Part shown: positions 37,116 to 53,472 of the stretch, piece by piece
Numbering within the stretch: the stretch's first letter is position 1
Layout of the letters: every line of letters begins with the position of its first letter
Assembly: GCF_900002575.1 (NCBI RefSeq)
Contig: NZ_LN650648.1
Location: 2,767,565 to 2,831,564, forward strand
Length of the DNA: 64,000 bases
From: Romboutsia hominis
Lineage (GTDB): Bacteria; Bacillota; Clostridia; Peptostreptococcales; Peptostreptococcaceae
Reading direction: 5' to 3'
The notes under the pieces: generated by a model
Database searches by the model: none
What the model saw: the letters and a program-made list of their open reading frames with translations, nothing else
Told to the model about the DNA's origin: nothing
Program-made: the position numbers and the translations under genes

Positions 37116-37954
37116 TTAAATATCCCACCTTTTAAAAAGCTTTTTTCATCAACTTTAGGCTTTAAATTTTTCTTAAGTATACTTTCCATTCTTTCTTTTG
37201 GTATATTTCTATATATTTTTCCCGCTTTTGCAATTGATACATCCCCTGTTTCTTCTGATACTATAAGGGATATACAGTCAGAAACTTCACTTACTCCGAC
37301 TGCTGCTCTATGTCGTGTTCCTAGATCCTTACTTAAGTCTTTACTCTCTGTTAAAGGAAGGAAACATGCAGCAGCTTTTACCTTTGAATCTCTAATGACA
37401 ACTGCTCCATCATGTAATGGTGTATTTGGAATAAATATATTAATTAGTAATTGTCTTGATACCTCTGCATCTATTATAGTTCCCGTATTTATTATATCAC
37501 CTATCTTAGTTTCTCTTTCCATTATAATAAGAGCTCCTATTTTTTGTCTTGATAGTGAATATAAAGCCTCGACAATCTCTTCTATCATTTTATTAAATGT
37601 TTCTTCAGATGTATTAGGACTTCCTTTTAGAAAGAATTTAAATCTCGTCCTACCTATATGTTCAAGTCCTGCTCTAAGTTCTGGCTGGAATATTATTATC
37701 GCAGCTAAAAAACCAATCTCAAGAGCATTTACTAATAGCCAGTGAAGTGTATGCAATTTAAAAGTCTCGCTCAACTGAGTCGCTACTAATAAAAATATTA
37801 TTCCTTTTAAAACTTGCTCTGCTCTTGTATCCTTTATAAACATAAATATTTTATAAAATATATATGCTACTATGGATATATCTATAATATCATTTACAGT
37901 TACTTTATTGATAATATCCAAAAAACCACTGAAAAAAGAATTTATATCCAACAC
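37112..37954 (-). CDS. cdaA: Diadenylate cyclase CdaA
   Basis: A 280-residue membrane enzyme making c-di-AMP from two ATP. Three N-terminal hydrophobic segments (residues about 20-95) are followed by the DAC domain with the hallmark DGA in PLHDGAVVIRDSK and RHR in GTRHRAAVGVSEVSDC. It usually lies before cdaR and glmM; here glmM is 6 kb away, after the ptb-buk-vor cluster, on the same strand. c-di-AMP controls potassium and osmotic balance and is tied to cell-wall metabolism. Confidence 0.97.
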   Translation of the reverse strand: MLDINSFFSGFLDIINKVTVNDIIDISIVAYIFYKIFMFIKDTRAEQVLKGIIFLLVATQLSETFKLHTLHWLLVNALEIGFLAAIIIFQPELRAGLEHIGRTRFKFFLKGSPNTSEETFNKMIEEIVEALYSLSRQKIGALIIMERETKIGDIINTGTIIDAEVSRQLLINIFIPNTPLHDGAVVIRDSKVKAAACFLPLTESKDLSKDLGTRHRAAVGVSEVSDCISLIVSEETGDVSIAKAGKIYRNIPKERMESILKKNLKPKVDEKSFLKGGIFK

Positions 37955-38072
37955 AGTTTTGTCCTCCTGTTTGACAGCTTCTTCATTACTATATTAAGTA
38001 TTATACTATATTAATATAAGTATATACAAACTATTTAGCTCCTATCATTTTTTATAATTTAAAAATAAACAT

Positions 38073-38101
38073 AAAAAAAAGTTTCACTATAGTGAAACTT
38101 T
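38073..38101 (-). terminator. Terminator of the rRNA/tRNA block
   Basis: A perfect palindromic stem AAGTTTCACTATAGTGAAACTT followed by eight T residues on the minus strand, just 3' of the last tRNA. It ends the whole 12-kb rRNA/tRNA transcription unit. Confidence 0.95.
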
Positions 38102-38105
38102 ATAT

Positions 38106-38182
<77 letters not shown>

Positions 38183-38194
38183 ATGTAATTAAAA

Positions 38195-38269
38195 TGGAGC
38201 GGGAAACGAGATTCGAACTCGCGACTTCAACCTTGGCAAGGTTGCGCTCTACCGCTGAACTATTCCCGC
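38195..38269 (-). tRNA. tRNA-Gly(GCC)
   Basis: Acceptor GCGGGAA/TTCCCGC, anticodon loop TTGCCAA, encoded CCA. Only copy in the window. Confidence 0.96.
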
Positions 38270-38277
38270 AGATTCAA

Positions 38278-38353
38278 TGGCGGGAATAACAGGACTCGAA
38301 CCTGTGACCCATTGATTAACAGTCAATTGCTCTACCAACTGAGCCATATTCCC
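38278..38353 (-). tRNA. tRNA-Asn(GTT)
   Basis: Acceptor GGGAATA/TATTCCC, anticodon loop CTGTTAA, encoded CCA. A second copy is at 45327-45402. Confidence 0.96.
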
Positions 38354-38368
38354 GCGTATTAAATTAAG

Positions 38369-38445
38369 TGGCGACCTGGAAGGGACTCGAACCCTCGACC
38401 TCCAGCGTGACAGGCTGGCATTCTAACCAGCTGAACTACCAGGCC
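38369..38445 (-). tRNA. tRNA-Asp(GTC)
   Basis: Acceptor GGCCTGG/CCAGGTC, anticodon loop CTGTCAC, encoded CCA. A second copy is at 45418-45494. Confidence 0.96.
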
Positions 38446-38450
38446 GCGAA

Positions 38451-38526
38451 TGGTGGGACTAACAGGGCTCGAACCTGTGACCCCCTGCTTGTAAGGCAGG
38501 TGCTCTCCCAGCTGAGCTATAGTCCC
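38451..38526 (-). tRNA. tRNA-Val(TAC)
   Basis: Acceptor GGGACTA/TAGTCCC, anticodon loop CTTACAA, encoded CCA. A second copy is at 45501-45576. Confidence 0.96.
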
Positions 38527-38536
38527 ATAAGTTATT

Positions 38537-38610
38537 TGGAGCGGGTGAAGGGGATCGAACCCTCACAGCCGGCTTGGAAGGCCGGAACTCTACCATTGAG
38601 CTACACCCGC
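38537..38610 (-). tRNA. tRNA-Gly(TCC)
   Basis: Acceptor GCGGGTG/CACCCGC, anticodon loop CTTCCAA, encoded CCA. A second copy is at 45069-45142. Confidence 0.96.
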
Positions 38611-38619
38611 GTATTAAAT

Positions 38620-38694
38620 TGGTGACCCATAGGGGAATCGAACCCCTGTTACCGCCGTGAAAGGGCGGTGTCTTGACCGCTTGACCAATGGGCC
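38620..38694 (-). tRNA. tRNA-Glu(TTC)
   Basis: Acceptor GGCCCAT/ATGGGTC, anticodon loop CTTTCAC, encoded CCA. A second copy is at 45584-45658. Confidence 0.96.
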
Positions 38695-38704
38695 ATATTT
38701 TATT

Positions 38705-38780
38705 TGGTTGCGGAGGCAGGACTCGAACCTGCGACCTTCGGGTTATGAGCCCGACGAGCTGCCAACTGCTCCACCCCGCG
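38705..38780 (-). tRNA. Initiator tRNA-Met(CAT)
   Basis: Anticodon loop CTCATAA between GGG and CCC pairs, and an unpaired C1 opposite A72 (CGCGGGG/CTCCGCA), the two hallmarks of initiator tRNA. Encoded CCA. Confidence 0.96.
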
Positions 38781-38790
38781 ATATTAAAGT

Positions 38791-38879
38791 TGGTGCCGAA
38801 GACCGGAATCGAACCGGTACGAGAGGTAAGTCCCGCAGGATTTTAAGTCCTGTGCGTCTGCCAGTTCCGCCACTTCGGC
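38791..38879 (-). tRNA. tRNA-Leu(TAA)
   Basis: Class II tRNA with long variable arm, acceptor GCCGAAG/CTTCGGC, anticodon loop CTTAAAA, encoded CCA. It stands directly after 5S rRNA of operon A. Only tRNA-Leu in the window. Confidence 0.96.
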
Positions 38880-38884
38880 ATACC

Positions 38885-39001
38885 ACGTGGCTACGTCTTA
38901 CTCTCCCAGGAGGTCGCCCTCCAAGTACCATCAGCGCTAAAGAGCTTAACTTCTGTGTTCGGTATGGGAACAGGTGTATCCTCTTTGCTATAATAACCAC
39001 A
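38885..39001 (-). rRNA. rrf: 5S rRNA, operon A
   Basis: Ends pair as GTGGTTA/TAGCCAC; the internal CACCTGTTCCCATACCGAAC and GGGAGAGTAAGA loops are standard for 5S. It is preceded by its own promoter and separated from 23S by about 125 nt. Confidence 0.96.
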
Positions 39002-39034
39002 TAATATGTTGTTGTCCTCTCTAGGACAAGTATT

Positions 39035-39063
39035 ATAATATCATTTTTATGATATTTTGTCAA
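39035..39063 (-). promoter_or_regulatory. Promoter between 23S and 5S, operon A
   Basis: TTGACA (39063-39058), 17 nt, TATTAT (39040-39035). The spacer carries a palindrome ATATCAT-AAAA-ATGATAT that reaches into the -10. The same element recurs in operon B. It could drive 5S and the nine following tRNAs independently of 16S-23S. Confidence 0.75.
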
Positions 39064-39126
39064 CATTTTTTTCAAAGTTTTTTAATTAATACTCTGAAAA
39101 CTGTATATCATTTAGTTAATGATTTT

Positions 39127-42027
<2,901 letters not shown>

Positions 42028-42172
42028 AGTTATTAAAAAGTTATCGCGAATGAACAAACTTCGTATTCACTCAGTTTATTCCATTGCTTAAAGTTATTTT
42101 AAAGACTTTTCTTGTCTATTTATAAAAAATGATGTCATATCACTAAATGTTATACAGTTTTCAAAGTACTAA

Positions 42173-42248
42173 TGGTGGAGATGAGGAGGATCGAACTCCT
42201 GACCCCTTGCGTGCAAGGCAAGTGCTCTCCCAGCTGAGCTACACCCCC
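42173..42248 (-). tRNA. tRNA-Ala(TGC), 16S-23S spacer of operon A
   Basis: Anticodon loop CTTGCAC, acceptor GGGGGTG/CATCTCC, encoded CCA. The only tRNA in the internal spacer; there is no tRNA-Ile here. Confidence 0.96.
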
Positions 42249-42359
42249 AAGTTGTCTTTTCAACATTAGATATTTTACTATCTTATGTGAAAATTGTCAA
42301 TATAGAATTTTCATTTTTAACAAAAAAAATAAAAACCCTCAAAATTAAACAGTAGGTAA

Positions 42360-43872
<1,513 letters not shown>

Positions 43873-43993
43873 AAGTTGTTACCTGCTCAGACTATCATTA
43901 TCTGAATATCTGGCTTGGTTTGTTTTCGATTCTTTTAAGAATCAGTTATATAAATTAACCTACTGTTTAATTTTCAAAGTTCTTAAATCTACA

Positions 43994-44070
43994 TGGTAGC
44001 GGTAACAGGAGTCGAACCTGTGACCTTTCGGGTATGAACCGAACGCTCTAGCCAACTAAGCTATACCGCC
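43994..44070 (-). tRNA. Elongator tRNA-Met(CAT)
   Basis: Acceptor GGCGGTA/TACCGCT, anticodon loop TTCATAC as in elongator Met tRNAs of Firmicutes, encoded CCA. Last of 19 tRNAs, directly before 16S of operon A. Confidence 0.93.
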
Positions 44071-44076
44071 ACGATA

Positions 44077-44152
44077 TGGTGCCCAGAGGCGGAATCGAAC
44101 CACCGACACGGGGATTTTCAGTCCCCTGCTCTACCGACTGAGCTATCTGGGC
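44077..44152 (-). tRNA. tRNA-Phe(GAA)
   Basis: Acceptor GCCCAGA/TCTGGGC, anticodon loop CTGAAAA, encoded CCA. Confidence 0.96.
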
Positions 44153-44158
44153 GCACCT

Positions 44159-44235
<77 letters not shown>

Positions 44236-44242
44236 ATTTTTT

Positions 44243-44319
44243 TGGTCGAGGTGAAGGGACTCGAACCCCCGGCCCCATGGTCCCAAACCATGTGCGCTAC
44301 CAAACTGCGCTACACCTCG
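44243..44319 (-). tRNA. tRNA-Pro(TGG), copy 1
   Basis: Acceptor CGAGGTG/CACCTCG, anticodon loop TTTGGGA, encoded CCA. Identical to the copy at 44522-44598 in the same array. Confidence 0.96.
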
Positions 44320-44347
44320 AAATTCTTTATTTTTTATAGAAATTAAT

Positions 44348-44423
44348 TGGCAGGGGTGGAGGGACTCGAACCCCCGGCGCACGGTTTTGGAGACCGACGC
44401 TCTACCAACTGAGCTACACCCCT
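44348..44423 (-). tRNA. tRNA-Trp(CCA)
   Basis: Acceptor AGGGGTG/CACCCCT, anticodon loop CTCCAAA, discriminator G, encoded CCA. Confidence 0.96.
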
Positions 44424-44435
44424 ATAAAAAAAATG

Positions 44436-44512
44436 TGGTGGGCCATCAGGGACTCGAACCCCAGACCTACCGGTTATGAGCCGGGCGCTCTAACCAACTG
44501 AGCTAATGGCCC
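44436..44512 (-). tRNA. tRNA-Ile2(CAT), lysidine-modified type
   Basis: Anticodon CAT, acceptor GGGCCAT/ATGGCCC, anticodon arm CGGCTCATAACCG. It lacks initiator features (C1:A72) and differs from elongator Met in loop (CTCATAA). This resembles the Ile2 tRNA of Firmicutes, whose C34 is turned into lysidine by TilS (encoded at 60380-61765). A second Met tRNA is the alternative. Confidence 0.8.
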
Positions 44513-44521
44513 ACATTTTTT

Positions 44522-44598
44522 TGGTCGAGGTGAAGGGACTCGAACCCCCGGCCCCATGGTCCCAAACCATGTGCGCTACCAAACTGCGCTACACCTCG
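44522..44598 (-). tRNA. tRNA-Pro(TGG), copy 2
   Basis: Same sequence as the copy 279 nt to the left; the two flank tRNA-Trp and tRNA-Ile2 as direct repeats. Confidence 0.96.
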
Positions 44599-44609
44599 AA
44601 AAAAAATAA

Positions 44610-44700
44610 TGGCGGAGAAGGAGGGATTCGAACCCTCGCACCGGTTACCCAGCCTAAACCCTTAGCAGGGGTTCCTCTTGAGCCACTTGAGTACTTCTCC
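44610..44700 (-). tRNA. tRNA-Ser(GCT)
   Basis: Class II with long variable arm, acceptor GGAGAAG/CTTCTCC, anticodon loop CTGCTAA, encoded CCA. Confidence 0.95.
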
Positions 44701-44714
44701 GTTTATTTAGTTAA

Positions 44715-44803
<89 letters not shown>

Positions 44804-44807
44804 ACAT

Positions 44808-44883
44808 TGGTGACCCATCCGCGACTCGAACGCGGGACACCCTGATTAAAAGTCAGGTGCTCTACCGACTGAGCTAATGGGTC
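44808..44883 (-). tRNA. tRNA-Lys(TTT)
   Basis: Acceptor GACCCAT/ATGGGTC, anticodon loop CTTTTAA, encoded CCA. Confidence 0.96.
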
Positions 44884-44893
44884 ATATTAAATT

Positions 44894-44969
44894 TGGCAGG
44901 GGATGCAGGACTCGAACCTACGCATGTAGCAGTCAAAGTGCTATGCCTTACCGACTTGGCGAATCCCCT
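44894..44969 (-). tRNA. tRNA-Gln(TTG)
   Basis: Acceptor AGGGGAT/ATCCCCT, anticodon loop CTTTGAC, encoded CCA. Confidence 0.95.
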
Positions 44970-44975
44970 ATAAAG

Positions 44976-45052
<77 letters not shown>

Positions 45053-45068
45053 ACATTATAGAATAATT

Positions 45069-45142
45069 TGGAGCGGGTGAAGGGGATCGAACCCTCACAG
45101 CCGGCTTGGAAGGCCGGAACTCTACCATTGAGCTACACCCGC
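45069..45142 (-). tRNA. tRNA-Gly(TCC), second copy
   Basis: Same sequence as 38537-38610, anticodon loop CTTCCAA. Confidence 0.96.
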
Positions 45143-45155
45143 ATATTTAATTAAG

Positions 45156-45240
45156 TGGTGGAGGATGGTGGATTCGAACCACCGAAAGCAATGCTAACAG
45201 ATTTACAGTCTGCCCCCTTTGGCCGCTCGGGAAATCCTCC
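45156..45240 (-). tRNA. tRNA-Tyr(GTA)
   Basis: Class II with long variable arm, acceptor GGAGGAT/ATCCTCC, anticodon loop CTGTAAA, encoded CCA. Confidence 0.95.
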
Positions 45241-45247
45241 GTATTCA

Positions 45248-45322
45248 TGGAGCTGGTGATAGGAATCGAACCTACAACCTGCTGATTACAAGTCAGCTGC
45301 TCTACCGTTGAGCCACACCAGC
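45248..45322 (-). tRNA. tRNA-Thr(TGT)
   Basis: Acceptor GCTGGTG/CACCAGC, anticodon loop CTTGTAA, encoded CCA. Confidence 0.96.
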
Positions 45323-45326
45323 ATAT

Positions 45327-45402
45327 TGGCGGGAATAACAGGACTCGAACCTGTGACCCATTGATTAACAGTCAATTGCTCTACCAACTGAGCCATATTC
45401 CC
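45327..45402 (-). tRNA. tRNA-Asn(GTT), second copy
   Basis: Same sequence as 38278-38353, anticodon loop CTGTTAA. Confidence 0.96.
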
Positions 45403-45417
45403 GCGTATTTAATTAAG

Positions 45418-45494
45418 TGGCGACCTGGAAGGGACTCGAACCCTCGACCTCCAGCGTGACAGGCTGGCATTCTAACCAGCTGAACTACCAGGCC
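45418..45494 (-). tRNA. tRNA-Asp(GTC), second copy
   Basis: Same sequence as 38369-38445, anticodon loop CTGTCAC. Confidence 0.96.
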
Positions 45495-45500
45495 GCATAT

Positions 45501-45576
45501 TGGTGGGACTAACAGGGCTCGAACCTGTGACCCCCTGCTTGTAAGGCAGGTGCTCTCCCAGCTGAGCTATAGTCCC
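45501..45576 (-). tRNA. tRNA-Val(TAC), second copy
   Basis: Same sequence as 38451-38526, anticodon loop CTTACAA. Confidence 0.96.
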
Positions 45577-45583
45577 GGGATAT

Positions 45584-45658
45584 TGGTGACCCATAGGGGA
45601 ATCGAACCCCTGTTACCGCCGTGAAAGGGCGGTGTCTTGACCGCTTGACCAATGGGCC
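45584..45658 (-). tRNA. tRNA-Glu(TTC), second copy
   Basis: Same sequence as 38620-38694, anticodon loop CTTTCAC. First tRNA after 5S of operon B, only a few bases from it. Confidence 0.96.
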
Positions 45659-45661
45659 TCA

Positions 45662-45778
45662 ACGTAGCTATGTCTTACTCTCCCAGGAGGTCGCCCTCCA
45701 AGTACCATCAGCGCTAAAGAGCTTAACTTCTGTGTTCGGTATGGGAACAGGTGTATCCTCTTTGCTATAATAACTACA
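45662..45778 (-). rRNA. rrf: 5S rRNA, operon B
   Basis: Same body as the operon A copy, with ends GTAGTTA/TAGCTAC instead of GTGGTTA/TAGCCAC: the terminal stem covaries between copies. Preceded by the same type of promoter. Confidence 0.96.
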
Positions 45779-45809
45779 TTGTGTTTTCGTTCTTATCAGA
45801 ACAAGTATT

Positions 45810-45838
45810 ATAATATCATTTTTATGATATTTTGTCAA
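45810..45838 (-). promoter_or_regulatory. Promoter between 23S and 5S, operon B
   Basis: TTGACA (45838-45833), 17 nt, TATTAT (45815-45810), with the same palindromic spacer as operon A. It could drive 5S, 19 tRNAs and possibly the whole of operon A, which lacks an obvious promoter of its own. Confidence 0.75.
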
Positions 45839-45909
45839 CACTTTTTTCAAAGTTTTTTAATTAATACTCTGAAAACTGTATATCATTTAATGCTTTATCA
45901 TTTTATTTT

Positions 45910-48810
<2,901 letters not shown>

Positions 48811-48900
48811 AGTTATTAAAGTTATTTTAAAGACTTTTCTTGTCTATTTATAAAAAATGATGTCATATCACTAAATGTTATACAGTTTTCAAAGTACTAA

Positions 48901-48976
48901 TGGTGGAGATGAGGAGGATCGAACTCCTGACCCCTTGCGTGCAAGGCAAGTGCTCTCCCAGCTGAGCTACACCCCC
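48901..48976 (-). tRNA. tRNA-Ala(TGC), 16S-23S spacer of operon B
   Basis: Same sequence as the operon A spacer tRNA, anticodon loop CTTGCAC. Confidence 0.96.
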
Positions 48977-49067
48977 ATGTCATTTTTCAACATAAACATT
49001 TTATTATATTTGTCGAATTTTGTCAAGAGATTTTTTATAAAAACTCTCAAAATTAAACAGTAGGTAA

Positions 49068-50580
<1,513 letters not shown>

Positions 50581-50747
50581 AAGTTGTTACCTGCTCAGAC
50601 TATCATTATCTGAATATCTGGCTTGGTTTGTTTTCGATTCTTTTAAGAATCAGTTATTATAAATTAACCTACTGTTTAATTTTCAAAGTTCTTATTTACA
50701 CTTTATTTTGTGTTTTTCGTTTTGCCTTTTTCTTAAGGACAAGTAAT

Positions 50748-50776
50748 ACTATACCACCTTATTTTTATAACGTCAA
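50748..50776 (-). promoter_or_regulatory. rRNA promoter, head of the tandem rRNA block
   Basis: TTGACG (50776-50771), 17 nt, TATAGT (50753-50748), about 170 nt upstream of 16S of operon B. It is the only 16S-proximal promoter seen for the two operons. Confidence 0.8.
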
Positions 50777-50801
50777 CACTTTTTCAAAACTTTTTTTAAT
50801 T

Positions 50802-50987
50802 TTATTTTGCTATCTTAGTTTCATATATATTTACTTGTTCTCTAGCTTTAGTAATTTCAACACTTCTAGCTTTTTTATTTTTACTTAAATCTAAAATTTT
50901 TATTACATCTTTGCAAAAATAAATCATAATTTCTCCAACTAATAAACTAACACATATTAAACATATCCAATTCATAACCCCAAACAT
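50802..50987 (-). CDS. Small membrane protein of unknown function
   Basis: A 61-residue open frame with a good ribosome-binding site (AGGGGG, 7-8 nt before ATG). It has one clear hydrophobic helix (WICLICVSLLVGEIMIYFC, residues about 7-25) followed by a basic, amphipathic tail (KNKKARSVEITKAREQVNIY). It ends only 25 nt before the -35 of the rRNA promoter, on the same strand, and no terminator lies between. I do not recognise the family. The start signal and single-pass topology favour a real gene, but a chance frame in AT-rich DNA cannot be excluded. Confidence 0.5.
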   Translation of the reverse strand: MFGVMNWICLICVSLLVGEIMIYFCKDVIKILDLSKNKKARSVEITKAREQVNIYETKIAK

Positions 50988-51287
50988 ACTATTTCCCCCT
51001 AAACTTAATTTTATGTATTTTTCTATATTTTTATTAAGCTTTCCTTTATAAAAATTAATCTATATATCTTCATTTTTTATTTTTTTAATATCCTTTCTCC
51101 CATTGGGATACTATATTCTTCACTATTTTGTATATTTTTTTAATGATTCTTGCTAAAAATTATATTTTATTATTTAATCTTTTATCAATTTTTTGCATAG
51201 TAAATAAGATTTTTAACGCTTAAAATACATTACTTCTAGTTGTAAGCGCTATATTATATTTAAACCTTAATTATCATTAAATCAAAA
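50988..51287. other. AT-rich gap between the small ORF and lysS
   Basis: About 300 bases of AT-rich sequence. It probably holds the promoter for the small ORF, but no convincing -35/-10 pair, repeat or structured RNA was recognised. Confidence 0.3.
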
Positions 51288-51336
51288 TAAAAACCCTATA
51301 AAATAGCTTTTAAAAGCTATTTTATAGGGTTTTTAT
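51288..51336. terminator. Terminator after lysS
   Basis: A 22-bp stem AAAAACCCTATAAAATAGCT/AGCTATTTTATAGGGTTTTT with almost no loop, just 3' of lysS. Confidence 0.95.
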
Positions 51337-51343
51337 TCATAAT

Positions 51344-52873
51344 CTATTCTTCGTCTGCTTTGTTGCTTGTAGAGTTATCTATTGGTTTCATTGTTGGGAA
51401 TAAAATTACGTCTCTTATAGATGGAGAATTTGTTAATAACATCATAACTCTATCTATACCTATTCCTAATCCACCAGTTGGAGGAAGACCTACTTCTAGA
51501 GCATTTACGAAATCTTCATCCATATCACAAGCTTCGTCATCTCCTAATTCTTTCTTTCTTAATTGGTCCATAAATCTTTCTTTTTGATCTATTGGATCAT
51601 TTAACTCAGAGAATGCGTTAGCTAATTCCCACTTATTTGCGAATGCTTCGAATCTATCTGTTTTTCTTGGATCTTCTACATTTCTCTTAGCAAGTGGAGA
51701 TACTTCAACTGGATGGTGAGTTATAAATGTAGGTTGGATTAACTTATCTTCTCCAAATTCTTCGAACATTGCATTTATAACTTCTCCTCTTCTCATTCCA
51801 GGAGTTATTTCTATTCCTTTTTCTTTAGCAACTGCTAAAGCCTCTTCATCTGTGTCTATTTTTGAGAAATCTACACCAGTATATTCTTTAACACAGTCTT
51901 CCATAGTCATTCTTCTCCATGGAGGAGTGAAGTCTATTTCAGTTCCTTGATAATTTACCTTCATGCTTCCTGTAGCAGCTTCAGCCATATAAGCTATAAC
52001 ATTTTCAGTTATATCCATCATATCTGTGTAATCTGCATAAGCTTGGTATAATTCTATAGCAGTATACTCTGGGTTATGCTTTATAGACATACCTTCATTT
52101 CTAAACATTCTACCCATTTCGTATACTTTATCAAATCCACCAACTATAAGTCTCTTTAAGTATAATTCGTTGGCAATTCTCATGTACATAGGTATATCTA
52201 GTGTATTGTGATGAGTTATGAAAGGTCTAGCATTAGCCCCACCAGCTATAGTATTTAATATTGGTGTTTCAACTTCTAAGAATCCTCTTTCATCTAGGAA
52301 AGATCTTAAAGCTTTTAATGCTTTAGTTCTAGTTAAGAAAGCATCTTTAACTTCTGGGTTAACTATTAAGTCAACATATCTTTGTCTATATCTTAAATCT
52401 TGGTCTTTTAATCCATGATATTTTTCTGGTAATATTTGAAGTGATTTAGATAATAAAACAACTTCATTTGCTTTTACAGAGATTTCTTCTTTTTTAGTCT
52501 TGAATACTTCACCTTCAAGCCCTATTATATCTCCTATATCATATGTAGAGAATATAGCATACTCTTCTTCACCTATTCTATCAAGTCTAACGTAGCATTG
52601 TATTCTTCCATCTTGATCTTGTATATCGATGAATCCTGCTTTACCTTGAAGTCTCTTACTCATTATACGTCCAGCTATTCTAACTACTTTTCCTTTAAAT
52701 TCTTCAAAGTTATTTTTTATTTCCATAGAGTTAGTAGTTCTGTCATATCTACTTTGGTGGAAAGGATCTCTTCCCATTTCTTGTAGCTTAGCTAACTTAT
52801 CTCTTCTTATTTGAAGAACTTCACTAAGTTCTTCTTGAGTTTGATCATTATTCATTTGTTGATCATTATTCAT
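51344..52873 (-). CDS. lysS: Lysyl-tRNA synthetase, class II
   Basis: Charges tRNA-Lys. 509 residues: an N-terminal OB-fold anticodon-binding domain ([23 protein letters not shown]) and a class II catalytic core with motif 2 ([21 protein letters not shown]) and motif 3 ([13 protein letters not shown]). The start region carries an exact tandem 18-nt repeat, so the protein begins [21 protein letters not shown] is 8-9 nt before the first ATG, which I therefore use. It is last in the run after greA. Confidence 0.97.
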   Translation of the reverse strand: MNNDQQMNNDQTQEELSEVLQIRRDKLAKLQEMGRDPFHQSRYDRTTNSMEIKNNFEEFKGKVVRIAGRIMSKRLQGKAGFIDIQDQDGRIQCYVRLDRIGEEEYAIFSTYDIGDIIGLEGEVFKTKKEEISVKANEVVLLSKSLQILPEKYHGLKDQDLRYRQRYVDLIVNPEVKDAFLTRTKALKALRSFLDERGFLEVETPILNTIAGGANARPFITHHNTLDIPMYMRIANELYLKRLIVGGFDKVYEMGRMFRNEGMSIKHNPEYTAIELYQAYADYTDMMDITENVIAYMAEAATGSMKVNYQGTEIDFTPPWRRMTMEDCVKEYTGVDFSKIDTDEEALAVAKEKGIEITPGMRRGEVINAMFEEFGEDKLIQPTFITHHPVEVSPLAKRNVEDPRKTDRFEAFANKWELANAFSELNDPIDQKERFMDQLRKKELGDDEACDMDEDFVNALEVGLPPTGGLGIGIDRVMMLLTNSPSIRDVILFPTMKPIDNSTSNKADEE

Positions 52874-52876
52874 TTG
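52841..52876 (+). repeat. Tandem 18-nt duplication at the lysS start
   Basis: TTGATCATTATTCATTTG occurs twice head to tail. It duplicates the start codon and first codons of lysS, giving two in-frame ATGs; only the outer one has a well-spaced ribosome-binding site. Confidence 0.9.
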
Positions 52877-52890
52877 TTTTACCTCCCATA

Positions 52891-53370
52891 TTATCTTTTT
52901 ATTTCTAATATTTCAAACTTAGCAACTCCGTCTGGTACTTGTACTTCTACAACATCTCCTATAGTTCTTCCTAAAAGAGCTTTTCCTACAGGAGATTCAT
53001 TTGATATTCTTCCTTCATATGGGTCTGCTTCTGCTGAACCTACTATTGTATATTCAACTTCTTCATCAAATTCAACATCGTTTACTTTAACTATTGAACC
53101 TATAGTAACAACATTAACATCTATTTGACTTTCATCTATGATAACAGCTCTTCTTATCATACTTTCTAACTTCATTATTCTCTCTTCAACTTGAGCTTGC
53201 TCATTCTTAGCTTCATCATACTCAGAGTTTTCAGATATATCTCCAAAAGATATAGCTACCTTTATTCTATCAGCAACTTCTCTTCTTCTTACAGTTTTTA
53301 AAAACTCTACTTCTTCCTCTAACTTATCGAATCCTTCTTGAGTTAACAGTATTTCTTTCTTATCTTCCAT
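52891..53370 (-). CDS. greA: Transcription elongation factor GreA
   Basis: A 159-residue factor that stimulates transcript cleavage by backtracked RNA polymerase. An N-terminal coiled coil ([31 protein letters not shown]) carries the acidic tip ([23 protein letters not shown]), and a C-terminal FKBP-like domain ends [17 protein letters not shown]. Located between dusB and lysS, a common clostridial order. Confidence 0.97.
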   Translation of the reverse strand: MEDKKEILLTQEGFDKLEEEVEFLKTVRRREVADRIKVAISFGDISENSEYDEAKNEQAQVEERIMKLESMIRRAVIIDESQIDVNVVTIGSIVKVNDVEFDEEVEYTIVGSAEADPYEGRISNESPVGKALLGRTIGDVVEVQVPDGVAKFEILEIKR

Positions 53371-53472
53371 GACCCCTACAACTCCTTCACTATGTATTTG
53401 GGCATAAGCCCAATTTTTAAATTTTGCTCAAAATATACATTTTTAATTTATGCGCTATATTATAAGTTACTC

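Noticed and set aside
53394-53420. TTGGGC-ATAA-GCCCAA hairpin between dusB and greA
   Set aside because: On the coding (minus) strand it lacks a T-run; the T-rich side is on the strand without genes.
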